Positions 24,171 through 33,982 of a DNA stretch of 64,000 nucleotides are shown piece after piece. The notes below the pieces were generated by a model. The model was not told the origin of the DNA. It made no database searches and saw only the letters and a list, made by a program, of their open reading frames with translations. Every line of letters starts with the position of its first letter. Within the stretch, counting starts at the first letter, position 1. The position numbers were made by a program, and so were the translations under genes. The DNA comes from Streptomyces marokkonensis (GTDB lineage: Bacteria > Actinomycetota > Actinomycetes > Streptomycetales > Streptomycetaceae): contig NZ_VSKS01000003.1 of NCBI RefSeq assembly GCF_008312835.1, positions 496,001 to 560,000 of the forward strand. The letters are read 5' to 3'.

Positions 24171-25607
24171 TCATGCCGGACCGTCGTGCTCCTCGCTTGC
24201 CCCGTCGGTCACTTCGGCAAGCGCGTCCCGCTCGGCGGCCTTCTCCCGGGCGAGTCGCCGGTGCTCGACGGCCTTGCGTTCGTGGATCTCCGCCATGCGC
24301 AGGTGGTACGCCGGGTCGTCCTGTTCGTAGACGTCCGGGATTCCGCTGAGGTCCTCGTCGCGCTCCTCTTCCTCGATCAGCTTGCGGTACTTGGCGTTCC
24401 GTATCTTCAGCAGGACCGTCGCCAGGGCGGCGGCGATCAGCGAGCCGGCCAGGACGGCCGCCTTGACGCTGTCCGTCATCGACGCGTCGTCCTCGAAGGC
24501 GAGCTCGCCGATGAGTAGCGAGACGGTGAAGCCGATGCCCGCGAGGGCCGCCACCGCGAACACGTCCGCCCAGGCGAGCTCGTCGCTGAGCGAGGCCCTG
24601 GTGAATCGGGCGGTCAGCCAGGTGCCGCCGAAGATGCCGAGCGTCTTGCCGACGACGAGGCCGAGGACGACGCCGAGCGTCTCGGGCTGGGTGAACACCT
24701 CCGCGAGCGCGTCGCCGGAGACCACCACGCCCGCGCTGAACAGGGCGAACAGCGGGACCGCGAGGCCCGCCGAGAGTGGCCGGACGAGGTGCTCGATGTG
24801 CTCGCCGGGGGAGTGCTCCTCGCCCTCGCGGCGGTGGCAGCGCAGCATCAGGCCCATGGCGACACCGGCGATGGTGGCGTGGATGCCGCTGTTGTACATC
24901 AGCCCCCACACGACCAGCGCGAGCGGCACGTACACGTACCAGCCGCGTACGCCCTTGCGCAGCAGGAACCAGAAGGCGGCCAGGCCGACGACGGCCCCGC
25001 CGAGCGCCGCGAAGTTCAGGTCGCTGGTGAAGAAGACCGCGATGATCAGGATCGCGAACAGGTCGTCGACGACGGCGAGGGTGAGCAGGAAGGCGCGCAG
25101 CGCGCTCGGCAGGGAGGTGCCGATGACGGCGAGGACGGCGAGCGCGAAGGCGATGTCGGTGGCGGTGGGTACGGCCCAGCCGGCCAGGGAACCGCCGCCC
25201 GCGGTACTGGTGAACACGTAGACCAGCGCCGGTGCGGCCATGCCGCACAGGGCGGCGACGACCGGAAGCGCGGCGGCCTTGGGGTCGCGCAGATCGCCGG
25301 CGACGAGTTCACGCTTGAGCTCGACGCCCGCGACGAAGAAGAAGACCGCGAGCAGTCCGTCGGCGGCCCAGTGCGCCACGGACAGGTCCAGCCCGATCGC
25401 CCCGGGGCCGAAGTGGAAGTCGCTGACGCTCTCGTAGCTGTCACCCAGCGCGGGTACGTTCGCCCAGACCAGCGCGGCCACGGCGGCCAGCAGCAGGAGT
25501 ACGCCACCGACGGTCTCGGTGCGCAGCGCGTCGGCCACGAAGGACCGCTCGGGCAGGGAGAGGCGTCCGAAAACCTTGCGGGGGGTGGGGGTCTGGGGCG
25601 CGGTCAC
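24171..25607 (-). CDS. nhaA: NhaA-type Na+/H+ antiporter
   Basis: The protein has 478 residues with about 11-12 membrane helices. Diagnostic segments are FFFVAGVELKRELVAGDLRDP, VPTATDIAFALAVLAVIG and LLTLAVVDDLFAILIIAVFF, the last holding the paired aspartates that carry Na+ and protons. The C-terminal ~85 residues are a charged cytoplasmic tail (EEEERDEDLSGIPDVYEQDDP) longer than in E. coli NhaA. The start is GTG 25607 with GAGG upstream. An A/T-rich stretch at 25678-25703 upstream of the gene is the likely promoter zone. Confidence 0.95.
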   Translation of the reverse strand: MTAPQTPTPRKVFGRLSLPERSFVADALRTETVGGVLLLLAAVAALVWANVPALGDSYESVSDFHFGPGAIGLDLSVAHWAADGLLAVFFFVAGVELKRELVAGDLRDPKAAALPVVAALCGMAAPALVYVFTSTAGGGSLAGWAVPTATDIAFALAVLAVIGTSLPSALRAFLLTLAVVDDLFAILIIAVFFTSDLNFAALGGAVVGLAAFWFLLRKGVRGWYVYVPLALVVWGLMYNSGIHATIAGVAMGLMLRCHRREGEEHSPGEHIEHLVRPLSAGLAVPLFALFSAGVVVSGDALAEVFTQPETLGVVLGLVVGKTLGIFGGTWLTARFTRASLSDELAWADVFAVAALAGIGFTVSLLIGELAFEDDASMTDSVKAAVLAGSLIAAALATVLLKIRNAKYRKLIEEEERDEDLSGIPDVYEQDDPAYHLRMAEIHERKAVEHRRLAREKAAERDALAEVTDGASEEHDGPA

Positions 25608-25736
25608 GGGGAGATCCTCAGTTCTATGGGCAGCACGAATCGCGTGCCGACCAGACTTCCCGGCGCTCCCTGAGACAGCTTTTTGCTTAGTTTATCTAAC
25701 GTGCTCCCGGGGCGCACCAGGAGCACCCCACGGGTA

Positions 25737-25777
25737 CCCCGGGACGCCCCCGCGTATGACTGCGGGGGCGCCCCGGG
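25737..25777. terminator. G+C-rich hairpin downstream of acs
   Basis: CGCCCCCGC (25745-25753) pairs with GCGGGGGCG (25762-25770) and the stem extends outward with one bulge. It lies 45 nt past the acs stop. Confidence 0.5.
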
Positions 25778-25821
25778 TGCGACGTGCGCAGACGCCCCGG
25801 GAGTAATCGTCCGCCGGCCGG

Positions 25822-27777
25822 TCAGTCCTCGCCGGGCGCCTGGGGCAGCTTGGCCTGGATGAGGTCCATGACCGTGGAGTCCGTCAGCGTGGTGACGTCT
25901 CCGAGCTGGCGGTTCTCCGCGACGTCGCGCAGGAGGCGGCGCATGATCTTGCCGGAGCGGGTCTTGGGCAGCTCGGCCACCGGGAGGATCCGCTGGGGCT
26001 TGGCGATCGGGCCGAGCGTGGCGCCCACGTGGGCCCGCAGTTCGCCGACGAGGTCCTCGCTCTCCGCCGCCGTACCGCGCAGGATGACGAAGGCGACGAT
26101 GGCCTGGCCGGTCGTCTCGTCCGCCGCGCCGACCACGGCCGCCTCGGCGACCGAGGGGTGGGAGACGAGCGCGGACTCGACCTCCGTGGTGGAGATGTTG
26201 TGGCCGGACACCAGCATCACGTCGTCGACCCGGCCGAGCAGCCAGATGTCGCCGTCGTCGTCCTTCTTGGCGCCGTCACCCGCGAAGTACCTGCCCTCGA
26301 AGCGCGACCAGTAGGTGTCGATGAACCGCTGGTCGTCGCCCCAGATGGTGCGCAGCATCGACGGCCACGGCTCGGTGAGGACCAGGTAGCCGCCGCCCCC
26401 GTCGGGCACCTCGTTCGCCTCGTCGTCGACGACGGTCGCGGCGATGCCGGGCAGCGGGGTCTGGGCGGAGCCCGGCTTGGCGTCGGTCACGCCCGGCAGC
26501 GGGGAGATCATCATCGCGCCGGTCTCGGTCTGCCACCAGGTGTCCACGACCGGGGTGCGGTCCGCGCCGATGTTCTTGCGGTACCAGATCCACGCCTCGG
26601 GGTTGATCGGCTCACCCACCGAGCCCAGCACCCGCAGGCTGCTGAGGTCGAACTTCGCGGGGATGTCGTCGCCCCACTTCATGAACGTGCGGATCGCGGT
26701 CGGGGCGGTGTAGAGGATCGTCACGCCGTACTTCTGCACGATCTCCCAGAAGCGGCCCTGGTGCGGGGTGTCCGGGGTGCCCTCGTACATGACCTGGGTG
26801 GCGCCGTTGGCGAGCGGGCCGTAGACGATGTACGAGTGGCCGGTGACCCAGCCGACGTCGGCCGTGCACCAGTACACGTCGGTCTCGGGCTTGAGGTCGA
26901 AGACGGCCCAGTGCGTGTACGCCGTCTGGGTCAGGTAGCCGCCGGAGGTGTGCAGGATGCCCTTCGGCTTGCCCGTGGTCCCCGAGGTGTAGAGGATGAA
27001 CAGCGGGTGCTCGGCCCCGAACGCCTCCGGGGTGTGGTCGGCGCTCTGCCGCTCCACCAGGTCGTGCCACCACACGTCGCGGCCCTCGGTGAAGGCGACG
27101 TCCTGGCCGGTGCGGCGCACGACGAGGACGTGCTCGACGCTCTCCACCCGGCTGACGGCCTCGTCCACGGCCGGCTTGAGCGCGGAGGGCTTGCCGCGCC
27201 GGTAGCCGCCGTCGGCCGTGATGACGACACGCGCGTCGGCGTCCTGGATGCGGGTGGCCAGCGCGTCCGCCGAGAAGCCGCCGAAGACGACGGAGTGCGC
27301 GGCGCCGATGCGGGCGCAGGCCAGCATCGCGACGGCGGTCTCGGGGATCATCGGCATGTAGACGGCGACCCGGTCGCCCTTGCGGACCCCCAGCTCCAGC
27401 AGGGCGTTGGCGGCCTTGGAGACCTCGTCCTTGAGCTGGGCGTAAGTGAGGGAGCGGCTGTCGCCCGGCTCGCCCTCGAAGTGGATGGCGACCCGGTCGC
27501 CGTGCCCGGCCTCCACATGACGGTCCACGCAGTTGTAGGCGACGTTGAGCTCGCCGTCCTGGAACCACTTGGCGAACGGCGGGTTCGACCAGTCCAGGGT
27601 TTCGGTGGGCTCGGTGGCCCAGGTCAGCCGGCGGGCCTGCTCGGCCCAGAAGCCGAGCCTGTCAGCCTTGGCCTGTTCATACGCCTCCGCCGTGACATTG
27701 GCGTTCGCGGCCAGGTCGGCGGGGGGAGTGAAGCGACGCTCCTCCTTCAGAAGGTTGGCCAGGCTTTCATTGCTCAC
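25822..27777 (-). CDS. acs: Acetyl-CoA synthetase
   Basis: The protein has 651 residues, the standard length. Adenylate-forming motifs are present: [29 protein letters not shown] and [20 protein letters not shown]. The C-terminal [13 protein letters not shown] contains the Lys that is acetylated to switch off the enzyme in many bacteria. It converts acetate, ATP and CoA to acetyl-CoA in two steps. I start at GTG 27777 (GAAAGG eight bases upstream, family-length product). A GTG 14 codons upstream is also open. Confidence 0.96.
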   Translation of the reverse strand: MSNESLANLLKEERRFTPPADLAANANVTAEAYEQAKADRLGFWAEQARRLTWATEPTETLDWSNPPFAKWFQDGELNVAYNCVDRHVEAGHGDRVAIHFEGEPGDSRSLTYAQLKDEVSKAANALLELGVRKGDRVAVYMPMIPETAVAMLACARIGAAHSVVFGGFSADALATRIQDADARVVITADGGYRRGKPSALKPAVDEAVSRVESVEHVLVVRRTGQDVAFTEGRDVWWHDLVERQSADHTPEAFGAEHPLFILYTSGTTGKPKGILHTSGGYLTQTAYTHWAVFDLKPETDVYWCTADVGWVTGHSYIVYGPLANGATQVMYEGTPDTPHQGRFWEIVQKYGVTILYTAPTAIRTFMKWGDDIPAKFDLSSLRVLGSVGEPINPEAWIWYRKNIGADRTPVVDTWWQTETGAMMISPLPGVTDAKPGSAQTPLPGIAATVVDDEANEVPDGGGGYLVLTEPWPSMLRTIWGDDQRFIDTYWSRFEGRYFAGDGAKKDDDGDIWLLGRVDDVMLVSGHNISTTEVESALVSHPSVAEAAVVGAADETTGQAIVAFVILRGTAAESEDLVGELRAHVGATLGPIAKPQRILPVAELPKTRSGKIMRRLLRDVAENRQLGDVTTLTDSTVMDLIQAKLPQAPGED

Positions 27778-27978
27778 GGCATCTGCCTTTCCCAGGGTGT
27801 CCGTTGTGTCCCAGGCCACAGCTCATCAGACCCGGGGGTGCGCTGACAAGGGCCGACGGGCAATTGGTTTAGACCTGTCGGGGGTCGAGTGGCGCGGTGT
27901 GCGACACCCCTTCCCACGGGCCCCGGAGCAGGCCGGTTCAAGGTGTGTAACGCCTCTCACACCCGGACACGCCCCGCC

Positions 27979-30426
27979 TCACATCGCCAGGTCCGCGGCT
28001 CGGACTCTGTCGAACACCCTTTCCTCTCCCCGCTCGGTGAGGAGGTACGCCTGGGCCTCACCCACGTGGAAGTACAGCCCGTGGAGTTCCAGGGCCTCGT
28101 CCTTCAGGGCCCGGGCCACCGATTCGTGGGCGCGCAGGTGCTCCAGCTGCTGCACCACGTTCGTCAGGCAGAGCTCCTCGACGGCGTCGGCGGGTGTCCT
28201 CCCGGTCAGCCGCGGCGTGGGCCGGCTCGTGTCGCCCATGCGCTCCAGGCTCGGCCGCCCGTGCCGCAGCCAGCGTCTCAGCGGCGTACGGGCGCCGCCC
28301 GGGTCGGAGTCGAGCAAGGCCTGCATCGCACCGCACCCCGAGTGCCCGCACACCGTGATCGAGCGCACCGCCAGTACTTCCACGGCGTACTCGAGGGCGG
28401 CGGCCACCGAGTCGTCGCCGCTCTCCGCGCCGGGCGGGGGCACGAGATTGCCGACGTTGCGCACCACGAACAGGTCTCCGGGACCACTGGATGTGATCAT
28501 GGACGTGACCACCCGCGAGTCGGCGCAGGTCAGGAACAGCTGGGCGGGCTGCTGCCCCTCGCGCGCCAGCCGGGCCAGCTCGCCGCGCACCAGGGGAGCG
28601 GTCTTCCGCTGGAACGCGCTGAGGCCGCGCACCAGTTGGTCGCCACTGGTACCGTCCGGCTCCGGCTCGACTGCAGCGACTCCGTCCGTACCGCCCGCTC
28701 GGTCCTCTCCGTCCTTCCCGTCGGTCGTGCCCGGGGGCCGGTCGCCGTCCGGCAGTGACCGGGGGCGCTCGCACTGGTGGTTGCGCCAGGCCGTCCAGGG
28801 CCGGCAGCGGCATTCCGCGTCGGACGCGCCCGCCTCCTCGGGTCCGTCGGCGGGCTCCCCGGAGGTGAGGGCGGCGGGTTCGGCGATCCGGACCCCGGCG
28901 CGGCGGCCGGTGATCTCCACGGTGCCGCCCCGGGCGGTGTGGGTGCTCTGCCAGTCCTGAAGCGTCTCGTACGCCGCGTGGTCCATGAAGGAGCCGTCCA
29001 GTTCCACGACGACGTCGGCCCCCTGGGGTACGAGATGCAGGGCGCGGCTGAGCCGTGGCACCGCGAGGAACGTCAACTGCCCTCTTACGTGTACGTGATG
29101 GACTCCTTCCTCTTCCTCGTGGGTGATGCGCGTGCGGGTGAGGCGGTGCAGGGCGACGGCGACGGCGACGGCGATGCCCAGGGCCACTCCCTCCAGGACG
29201 CCGAAGCAGACGACGCCGAGGGTGGTCACGGCGTAGACCAGCACTTCGCGGTGGCGGGTCACCGTGCGGATGTGGTGCAGGGACACCATCTGGATGCCGA
29301 CGGCCATCACCAGGGCGGCGAGTGAGGCGAGCGGGATGAACTCCAGGAGCGGGACCATCAGCAGTGCGGCGGCCACTACGAGAACGCCGTGCAGCATCGT
29401 GGAGTTCCGGCTCACGGCACCCGCGTGGACATTCGCGGAACTGCGTACCGCGACCCCGGCCACGGGCAGTCCGCCGAGCGAGCCGGAGACGATGTTGGCC
29501 GCGCCCTGCCCGAGCAGTTCGCGGTCCAGGTCGGACCGCCCGACGGGGCCGGCACCGGGGCGGCCGGACACCAGTTTGTCCACCGCCACCGCGCCGAGCA
29601 GCGACTGCACGCTGCACACCAGTGTCGTGGTGAGCACGGCGGCAACGAGGCCGAGCACGGGTCCCTCGGGCAGTCCGGCCAGGGCGTGGTTGCGCCAGGA
29701 CGGCAGATCCACCTTGGGCAGGACGAGCCCGGCCGCGGCGGCGATCGCGGTCGCCCCGGCGACGGCCACGAGTGCGGCCGGAACCGCACGCAGCAGGCGT
29801 CCGGCCCGGCCGGGGAGCCGCGGCCAGAGCAGCAGCAGGGCGAGGGTCAGCACGCTCACCGACAGGGCCGCGGGGTGCAGGTCCGCCAGCTGGGCGGGAA
29901 GTGCGCGGAGGTTGTCGGGGACCGAGCTCTGCGGCGTGCCGCCGAGGACGATGTGCAGCTGGGCGACGGCGATGGTGACACCGATGCCGGCGAGCATGCC
30001 GTGCACGATCGCGGGGCTCACGGCGAGCGCGCCGCGGGCCACCCGCAGACAGCCGAGACCGAGCTGGGCGAGGCCGGCGAGCACGGTGATCGCGCAGGTC
30101 GCCCGCCATCCGTACTGCTGGATGATGTCGGCGGTGACGACGGTGAGTCCCGCGGCCGGACCGCTGACCTGGAGCGGGGAGCCACCGATCCGCCCGGCGA
30201 CGATTCCGCCGACGGCGGCGGCGACCAGGCCGGCCTGGAGCGGCGCGCCGGTGGCGAGGGCGATGCCGAGGGACAGGGGGAGGGCGATCAGGAAGACCGC
30301 GATCGCGGCCGACACGTCGGCGCCGGCGACGCGGAAACGACGGGGCCCGGGCGGCGGGCTGTGGGGCGGATGGGTGCGCTCGGTGTGGTCCGGATCGACG
30401 GTACGGGTGGGAACGCAGGCTGACAT
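27979..30426 (-). CDS. SulP-type anion transporter fused to a beta-carbonic anhydrase
   Basis: The protein has 815 residues. The N-terminal SulP domain (about 30-430) carries ADVSAAIAVFLIALPLSLGIALATGAP-like family sequence and roughly 12 helices, followed by a STAS domain (about 445-535, VVELDGSFMDHAAYETL). A disordered Pro/Glu/Gly linker (about 540-610) leads to a beta-class carbonic anhydrase with the zinc motifs LTCADSRV (Cys, Asp-Arg dyad) and VCGHSGCGAM (His, Cys). Fusions of this type were proposed to be bicarbonate transporters coupled to hydration of CO2. The ATG at 30426 has GGAGA 9 nt upstream. It is divergent from the NodB-like lipoprotein gene. Confidence 0.93.
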   Translation of the reverse strand: MSACVPTRTVDPDHTERTHPPHSPPPGPRRFRVAGADVSAAIAVFLIALPLSLGIALATGAPLQAGLVAAAVGGIVAGRIGGSPLQVSGPAAGLTVVTADIIQQYGWRATCAITVLAGLAQLGLGCLRVARGALAVSPAIVHGMLAGIGVTIAVAQLHIVLGGTPQSSVPDNLRALPAQLADLHPAALSVSVLTLALLLLWPRLPGRAGRLLRAVPAALVAVAGATAIAAAAGLVLPKVDLPSWRNHALAGLPEGPVLGLVAAVLTTTLVCSVQSLLGAVAVDKLVSGRPGAGPVGRSDLDRELLGQGAANIVSGSLGGLPVAGVAVRSSANVHAGAVSRNSTMLHGVLVVAAALLMVPLLEFIPLASLAALVMAVGIQMVSLHHIRTVTRHREVLVYAVTTLGVVCFGVLEGVALGIAVAVAVALHRLTRTRITHEEEEGVHHVHVRGQLTFLAVPRLSRALHLVPQGADVVVELDGSFMDHAAYETLQDWQSTHTARGGTVEITGRRAGVRIAEPAALTSGEPADGPEEAGASDAECRCRPWTAWRNHQCERPRSLPDGDRPPGTTDGKDGEDRAGGTDGVAAVEPEPDGTSGDQLVRGLSAFQRKTAPLVRGELARLAREGQQPAQLFLTCADSRVVTSMITSSGPGDLFVVRNVGNLVPPPGAESGDDSVAAALEYAVEVLAVRSITVCGHSGCGAMQALLDSDPGGARTPLRRWLRHGRPSLERMGDTSRPTPRLTGRTPADAVEELCLTNVVQQLEHLRAHESVARALKDEALELHGLYFHVGEAQAYLLTERGEERVFDRVRAADLAM

Positions 30427-30576
30427 GGTGTCCCGTCTCCTTCGGGTCTGCGCGGTCGCTCGGCTGGTGGTCGCGCTCGGTGGCGGGGCGGTCATGGCCG
30501 TGGGGCAGAGCCCCGGAACGGCGGGGAGATGGCAACAATCAGTAAACGAATCGTAATTCCGAGTAAAGCGCTGGCA

Positions 30577-30582
30577 TAGACT
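30577..30582 (+). promoter_or_regulatory. -10-like TAGACT upstream of the NodB-like lipoprotein gene
   Basis: This lies in the 333-nt A/T-richer divergent region between the SulP-CA and lipoprotein genes. The same hexamer precedes tRNA-Thr. No clear -35 is visible. Nothing else is recognised in the gap. Confidence 0.3.
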
Positions 30583-30759
30583 TTCCGGGCAAATGGGGGA
30601 ATCAATCACCTCGGCGAGTGAAGTGGTCATTTCGTCGGCTTGTCGTATTAATTCCTTCTTCCTTTCGTGCGACGTTGGCGGCGCTGTCGGCATGGACCGG
30701 CACAGCACCAGACATCGCCCTCATCGAGCTCGGCCCGAGAGAAGGAAGAAGGTGGGCGG

Positions 30760-32031
30760 ATGGCCGCCACCCACAGGATCGCCGCGGGCACCGTGATCGC
30801 CGCGGTCTGCGTCGCCTCGCTCGCCGGCTGCGGCACCGGCAGCGACGGCACCGGCGAGCAGCCACGGGCCCGGGAGAAGGCCAACCCGGCCCCCGCGCCG
30901 AAGAACGTCGTCCGGCTGATCGGCGACGGCTCCACCGCGTACACCGGAGCGCAGCCGCACCTGCCCCGGCCCGAGCGGCTGAAGCCGGGTGAGAAGCCCC
31001 CGCAGTTCGTCGTCTTCTCCTGGGACGGCGCGGGCGAGGACGGCCAGCGGCTCTTCTCCCACTTCCGCAAGGTCGCCAGGGAGAACAACGCGACCATGAC
31101 GTACTTCCTGAGCGGCGTGTACCTGCTCCCGGAGGAGAAGCGTGATCTGTACCGGCCGCCTCAGCACTCCCCGGGCCGCTCCGACATCGGCTTCAACGAC
31201 CGGCAGGGCATCGCCGACACCGTGAAGCAGTTGCGGCTGGCCTGGCTCGAGGGCAACGAGATCGGCACCCACTTCAACGGGCACTTCTGCGGCAGCGCCG
31301 GTGGGGTCGGCGAGTGGTCGGTGGCGGACTGGAAGGACGAGATCGCGCAGGCCAAGCGCTTCGTGAAGACCTGGAAGACCAACGCCGGCATGAAGAACAC
31401 CGCTCCGCTGCCCTTCGACTACGACGAGGAGCTCATCGGCGCGCGCACCCCGTGCCTGGAGGGGCAGAAGAACTTCATGAAGGCCGCGCGCGAACTCGGC
31501 TTCCGCTACGACACCAGCGGGGTCAACAACCAGGTGTGGCCGAAGAAGAAGCAGGGGCTGTGGGATCTGTCGATGCAGCTCGTGCCCTTCCCCGGGCACT
31601 CCTTCGAACAGCTCACCATGGACTACAACTTCATGGTCAACCAGTCGGGCACCACCACCCAGGGCGACCCCGCCAAGCACGCGCTCTGGGGCGACCAGAT
31701 GCGGGACGGCCTGCTCCAGGGCTTCGAGCGGGCCCACAAGGGCAACAGGGCGCCCCTGATCATCGGCAACCACTTCGAGTCCTGGAACGGCGGCACCTAC
31801 ATGCGTGCCGTCGAGGAGGTCGTCGAGACGGTGTGCAACAAGCCCGACGTCCGCTGTGTCTCCTTCCGGCAACTGGTGGACTGGCTGGACGCCCAGGACC
31901 CGGCCACCCTCGCAAAGCTGCGCACGCTGGGCGTCGGCGAGGCCCCCAAGAAGGGCTGGGACTCCTTCCTGTCCGGCGGCCCCGCCCCGGCTCCCAAGGG
32001 GGCACCCGGCTCCCCGGCGGCGAAGGGGTGA
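30760..32031 (+). CDS. Secreted lipoprotein with a polysaccharide-deacetylase-like (NodB) domain
   Basis: The protein has 423 residues with a lipobox LAGC (Cys 24). The mature domain starts with FVVFSWDGAGEDG, where the Asp would be the NodB metal/catalytic Asp, then ATMTYFLSGVYLL and EIGTHFNGHFCG, with H-x3-H as in the metal-binding motif 2 of CE4 esterases. Later segments (IIGNHFESWNGGTY, VEEVVETVCNKPDVRCVSFRQLVDWLDAQ) fit the last strands of the barrel. The length is almost double a minimal NodB domain, so it may be a divergent deacetylase or an inactive binding protein. The ATG at 30760 begins the signal peptide. It ends 3 nt from the convergent ATPase gene. Confidence 0.75.
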   Translation: MAATHRIAAGTVIAAVCVASLAGCGTGSDGTGEQPRAREKANPAPAPKNVVRLIGDGSTAYTGAQPHLPRPERLKPGEKPPQFVVFSWDGAGEDGQRLFSHFRKVARENNATMTYFLSGVYLLPEEKRDLYRPPQHSPGRSDIGFNDRQGIADTVKQLRLAWLEGNEIGTHFNGHFCGSAGGVGEWSVADWKDEIAQAKRFVKTWKTNAGMKNTAPLPFDYDEELIGARTPCLEGQKNFMKAARELGFRYDTSGVNNQVWPKKKQGLWDLSMQLVPFPGHSFEQLTMDYNFMVNQSGTTTQGDPAKHALWGDQMRDGLLQGFERAHKGNRAPLIIGNHFESWNGGTYMRAVEEVVETVCNKPDVRCVSFRQLVDWLDAQDPATLAKLRTLGVGEAPKKGWDSFLSGGPAPAPKGAPGSPAAKG

Positions 32032-32034
32032 GTG

Positions 32035-33015
32035 TCAGGCGGACGCCGTGACGCTCTCGCCCAGCACGAAACCGGGGTCGACCTGGGCCGCCAGGTCGAC
32101 CCCCGTGCGCTCGTTCCCCCACGACCGGGCGTTCTTCAGATGGAAATGCACCATCTGGCGTGTGTAACGCTCCCGGTCCCGCAGTCCGTACGCGGCGTCG
32201 GCGGCCGAGCGCAGCAGGCGCAGGGCGTGGCGGTTGGGCTCCTCCAGGAGCTCGAACCGCGGCGGCCGGCCCTTCTCCAGGGACCGGACCCAGTCGGAGT
32301 GCCCCACTGTCACCAGCAGGTCGTCGCCTACTTCCGCGCGGAGGAAGTCGAGGTCGTCCGGGCCCTGCACCTTGTTGCCGACGACCTTGAGGGCCACGCC
32401 GAAGTCGCGGGCGTACTCCTTGTACTGGCGATAGACGGAGACGCCCTTCCGGGTCGGCTCGGCCACGAGGAACGTGACGTCGAAGCGGGTGAACATGCCG
32501 GAGGCGAAGGAGTCCGATCCGGCGGTCATGTCGACCACGACGTACTCGCCGGGGCCGTCCACCAGGTGGTTGAGGCACAGCTCCACCGCTCCGGTCTTGG
32601 AGTGGTAGCAGGCGACGCCCAGATCGGCCTCGGTGAAGGAGCCGGTGACCATCAGACGGACGGTCCCGCCGTCGAGTTCCACCGGGCGCGCGCAGGCGTC
32701 GTAGACCGGATTGTCCTCGCACACCCGCAGCAGCCGGGAGCCCTCGCCGGGCGGCGTCGTCTTGATCATCGTCTCGGCGGACGCGATGCGCGGGTTGGTG
32801 CCGCGCAGGTAGTCCTTGATCAGCGGCAGGTGCTCGCCCATCGCGGGCAGGGCGGCCGCCTCCGCCTCGTCCAGGCCCAGCGCGGCACCGAGATGCTGGT
32901 TGATGTCGGCGTCGACCGCGACCACCGGGGCACCGCAGGCCGCGAGATGGCGGATGAACAGGGAGGACAGGGTCGTCTTTCCGCTGCCGCCCTTCCCTAC
33001 GAAAGCAATTTTCAT
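32035..33015 (-). CDS. MinD/CooC-like P-loop ATPase
   Basis: The protein has 326 residues, starting MKIAFVGKGGSGKTTLSSLF, a deviant Walker A of the SIMIBI class with the signature Lys at the front. VVAVDADINQHLGAALG (switch I) and YVVVDMTAGSDSFASGMF (switch II) follow, then FLVAEPTRKGVSVYRQY and VVGNKVQG. This resembles CooC-type metal-insertion ATPases and ParA relatives. No hydrogenase, CO dehydrogenase or partition partner is nearby, so the role is unknown. It is divergent from the Fic-like gene with 101 nt between the starts, and the pairing is a hint that they work together. Confidence 0.85.
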   Translation of the reverse strand: MKIAFVGKGGSGKTTLSSLFIRHLAACGAPVVAVDADINQHLGAALGLDEAEAAALPAMGEHLPLIKDYLRGTNPRIASAETMIKTTPPGEGSRLLRVCEDNPVYDACARPVELDGGTVRLMVTGSFTEADLGVACYHSKTGAVELCLNHLVDGPGEYVVVDMTAGSDSFASGMFTRFDVTFLVAEPTRKGVSVYRQYKEYARDFGVALKVVGNKVQGPDDLDFLRAEVGDDLLVTVGHSDWVRSLEKGRPPRFELLEEPNRHALRLLRSAADAAYGLRDRERYTRQMVHFHLKNARSWGNERTGVDLAAQVDPGFVLGESVTASA

Positions 33016-33103
33016 GTTCACCAACGGTAAGGTGCTGATGGCTCTACGTCACAGTTGTGCGTGAAGAAGACCACTCCATCGTGGGGCGGGCGCCCTGGGT
33101 GCG

Positions 33104-33127
33104 TAATGTCGTACTCATGAGTACGAC
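33104..33127 (+). promoter_or_regulatory. -10-like TAATGT and a 20-bp palindrome over the start codon of the Fic-like gene
   Basis: TAATGT (33104-33109) ends 7 nt before the ATG. The perfect palindrome GTCGTACTCA/TGAGTACGAC (33108-33127) covers the start codon, so a bound dimer would block both transcription start and, if leaderless, translation. Confidence 0.45.
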
Positions 33128-33941
33128 AGGCGCGACCGCCGACCCGCTCGCGGCCCTGGGCGCCCTGCCCGGCGTGGCCGATTCCGTGGAGTCCGTGCGC
33201 AAGGCCGTGGACCGGGTCTACGGGCACCGGGTCATGCGGCGGCGCAGCAACGAGATCACCTCCGAGGCGGCGCTGCGCGGCGCCCGCGGCTCGGCGGCGC
33301 TGTCGGGCGCCGACTGGGCCCTGGAGGAAGTGCGCCGGCGCAGCGACTTCAGCGGTGACGACGAGGCGCGCACGATGGGCGCCGCCTTGCGCCTGACCGC
33401 CGAGGCGGGACAGCTGCTGTCCATCTGGCGGCAGTCGCCCCTGCGGGTGCTGGCCCGGCTGCACCTGGTCGCGGCGGCCGACAAGGCGGAGCGGACCGGG
33501 CGGCCCCGGCAGGAGGGTGAGCCGGTCGACGAGCCCTTGACCGGGCTCCCGCTGCCGAGCGCGGCGGAGGCGCACGGTCGGCTGGAGGGGCTGTCCGAGC
33601 TGATCATCGCGGGCGGTTCCGCACCGGCGCTGGTGACGGCCGCCGTGGTGCACGGCGAACTCCTCGCCCTGCGCCCCTTCACCTCCCACAACGGACTGGT
33701 GGCGCGCACGGCCGAACGCATCGTCCTGATCGGCAGCGGGCTCGACCCCAAGTCCGTTTGCCCCGCCGAGGTCGGACACGCCGAGCTGGGACGGGACGCC
33801 TATCTGGAGGCACTGGAGGGCTATGTCTCCGGCACCCCCGAGGGAATGGCCGCCTGGATCGCCCACTGCGGGCGGGCCGTGGAACTCGGGGCGCGCGAGT
33901 CGACGGCGGTGTGCGAGGCGCTGCAGCGCGGAGCGGCGTGA
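33117..33941 (+). CDS. Degenerate Fic-family protein
   Basis: The protein has 274 residues and is mostly helical. In a Fic fold the active motif is HxFx(D/E)GNGRxxR. Here the corresponding place reads LRPFTSHNGLVARTAERI, where the catalytic His is Arg and the phosphate-binding GNGR is HNGL. AMP transfer by the usual mechanism is therefore unlikely; it may bind a nucleotide or act as a scaffold. The N-terminal half (RRSNEITSEAALRGARGSAALSGADWALEEV) resembles the helices preceding Fic cores, including an S/T-x-x-x-E/G-like inhibitory-helix region. It is probably translated from a leaderless mRNA. Some databases label this group oxidoreductase with no support. Confidence 0.75.
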   Translation: MSTTGATADPLAALGALPGVADSVESVRKAVDRVYGHRVMRRRSNEITSEAALRGARGSAALSGADWALEEVRRRSDFSGDDEARTMGAALRLTAEAGQLLSIWRQSPLRVLARLHLVAAADKAERTGRPRQEGEPVDEPLTGLPLPSAAEAHGRLEGLSELIIAGGSAPALVTAAVVHGELLALRPFTSHNGLVARTAERIVLIGSGLDPKSVCPAEVGHAELGRDAYLEALEGYVSGTPEGMAAWIAHCGRAVELGARESTAVCEALQRGAA

Positions 33942-33982
33942 ACGGGACGGCGTGAATGCCGTTCAAAGGGCTGCGCGAAGAT

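Noticed and set aside
26029-27846. 605-codon plus-strand frame over acs
   Set aside because: Exact antisense of a well-conserved gene; the product is low-complexity (V/G/R/D) with no motif.
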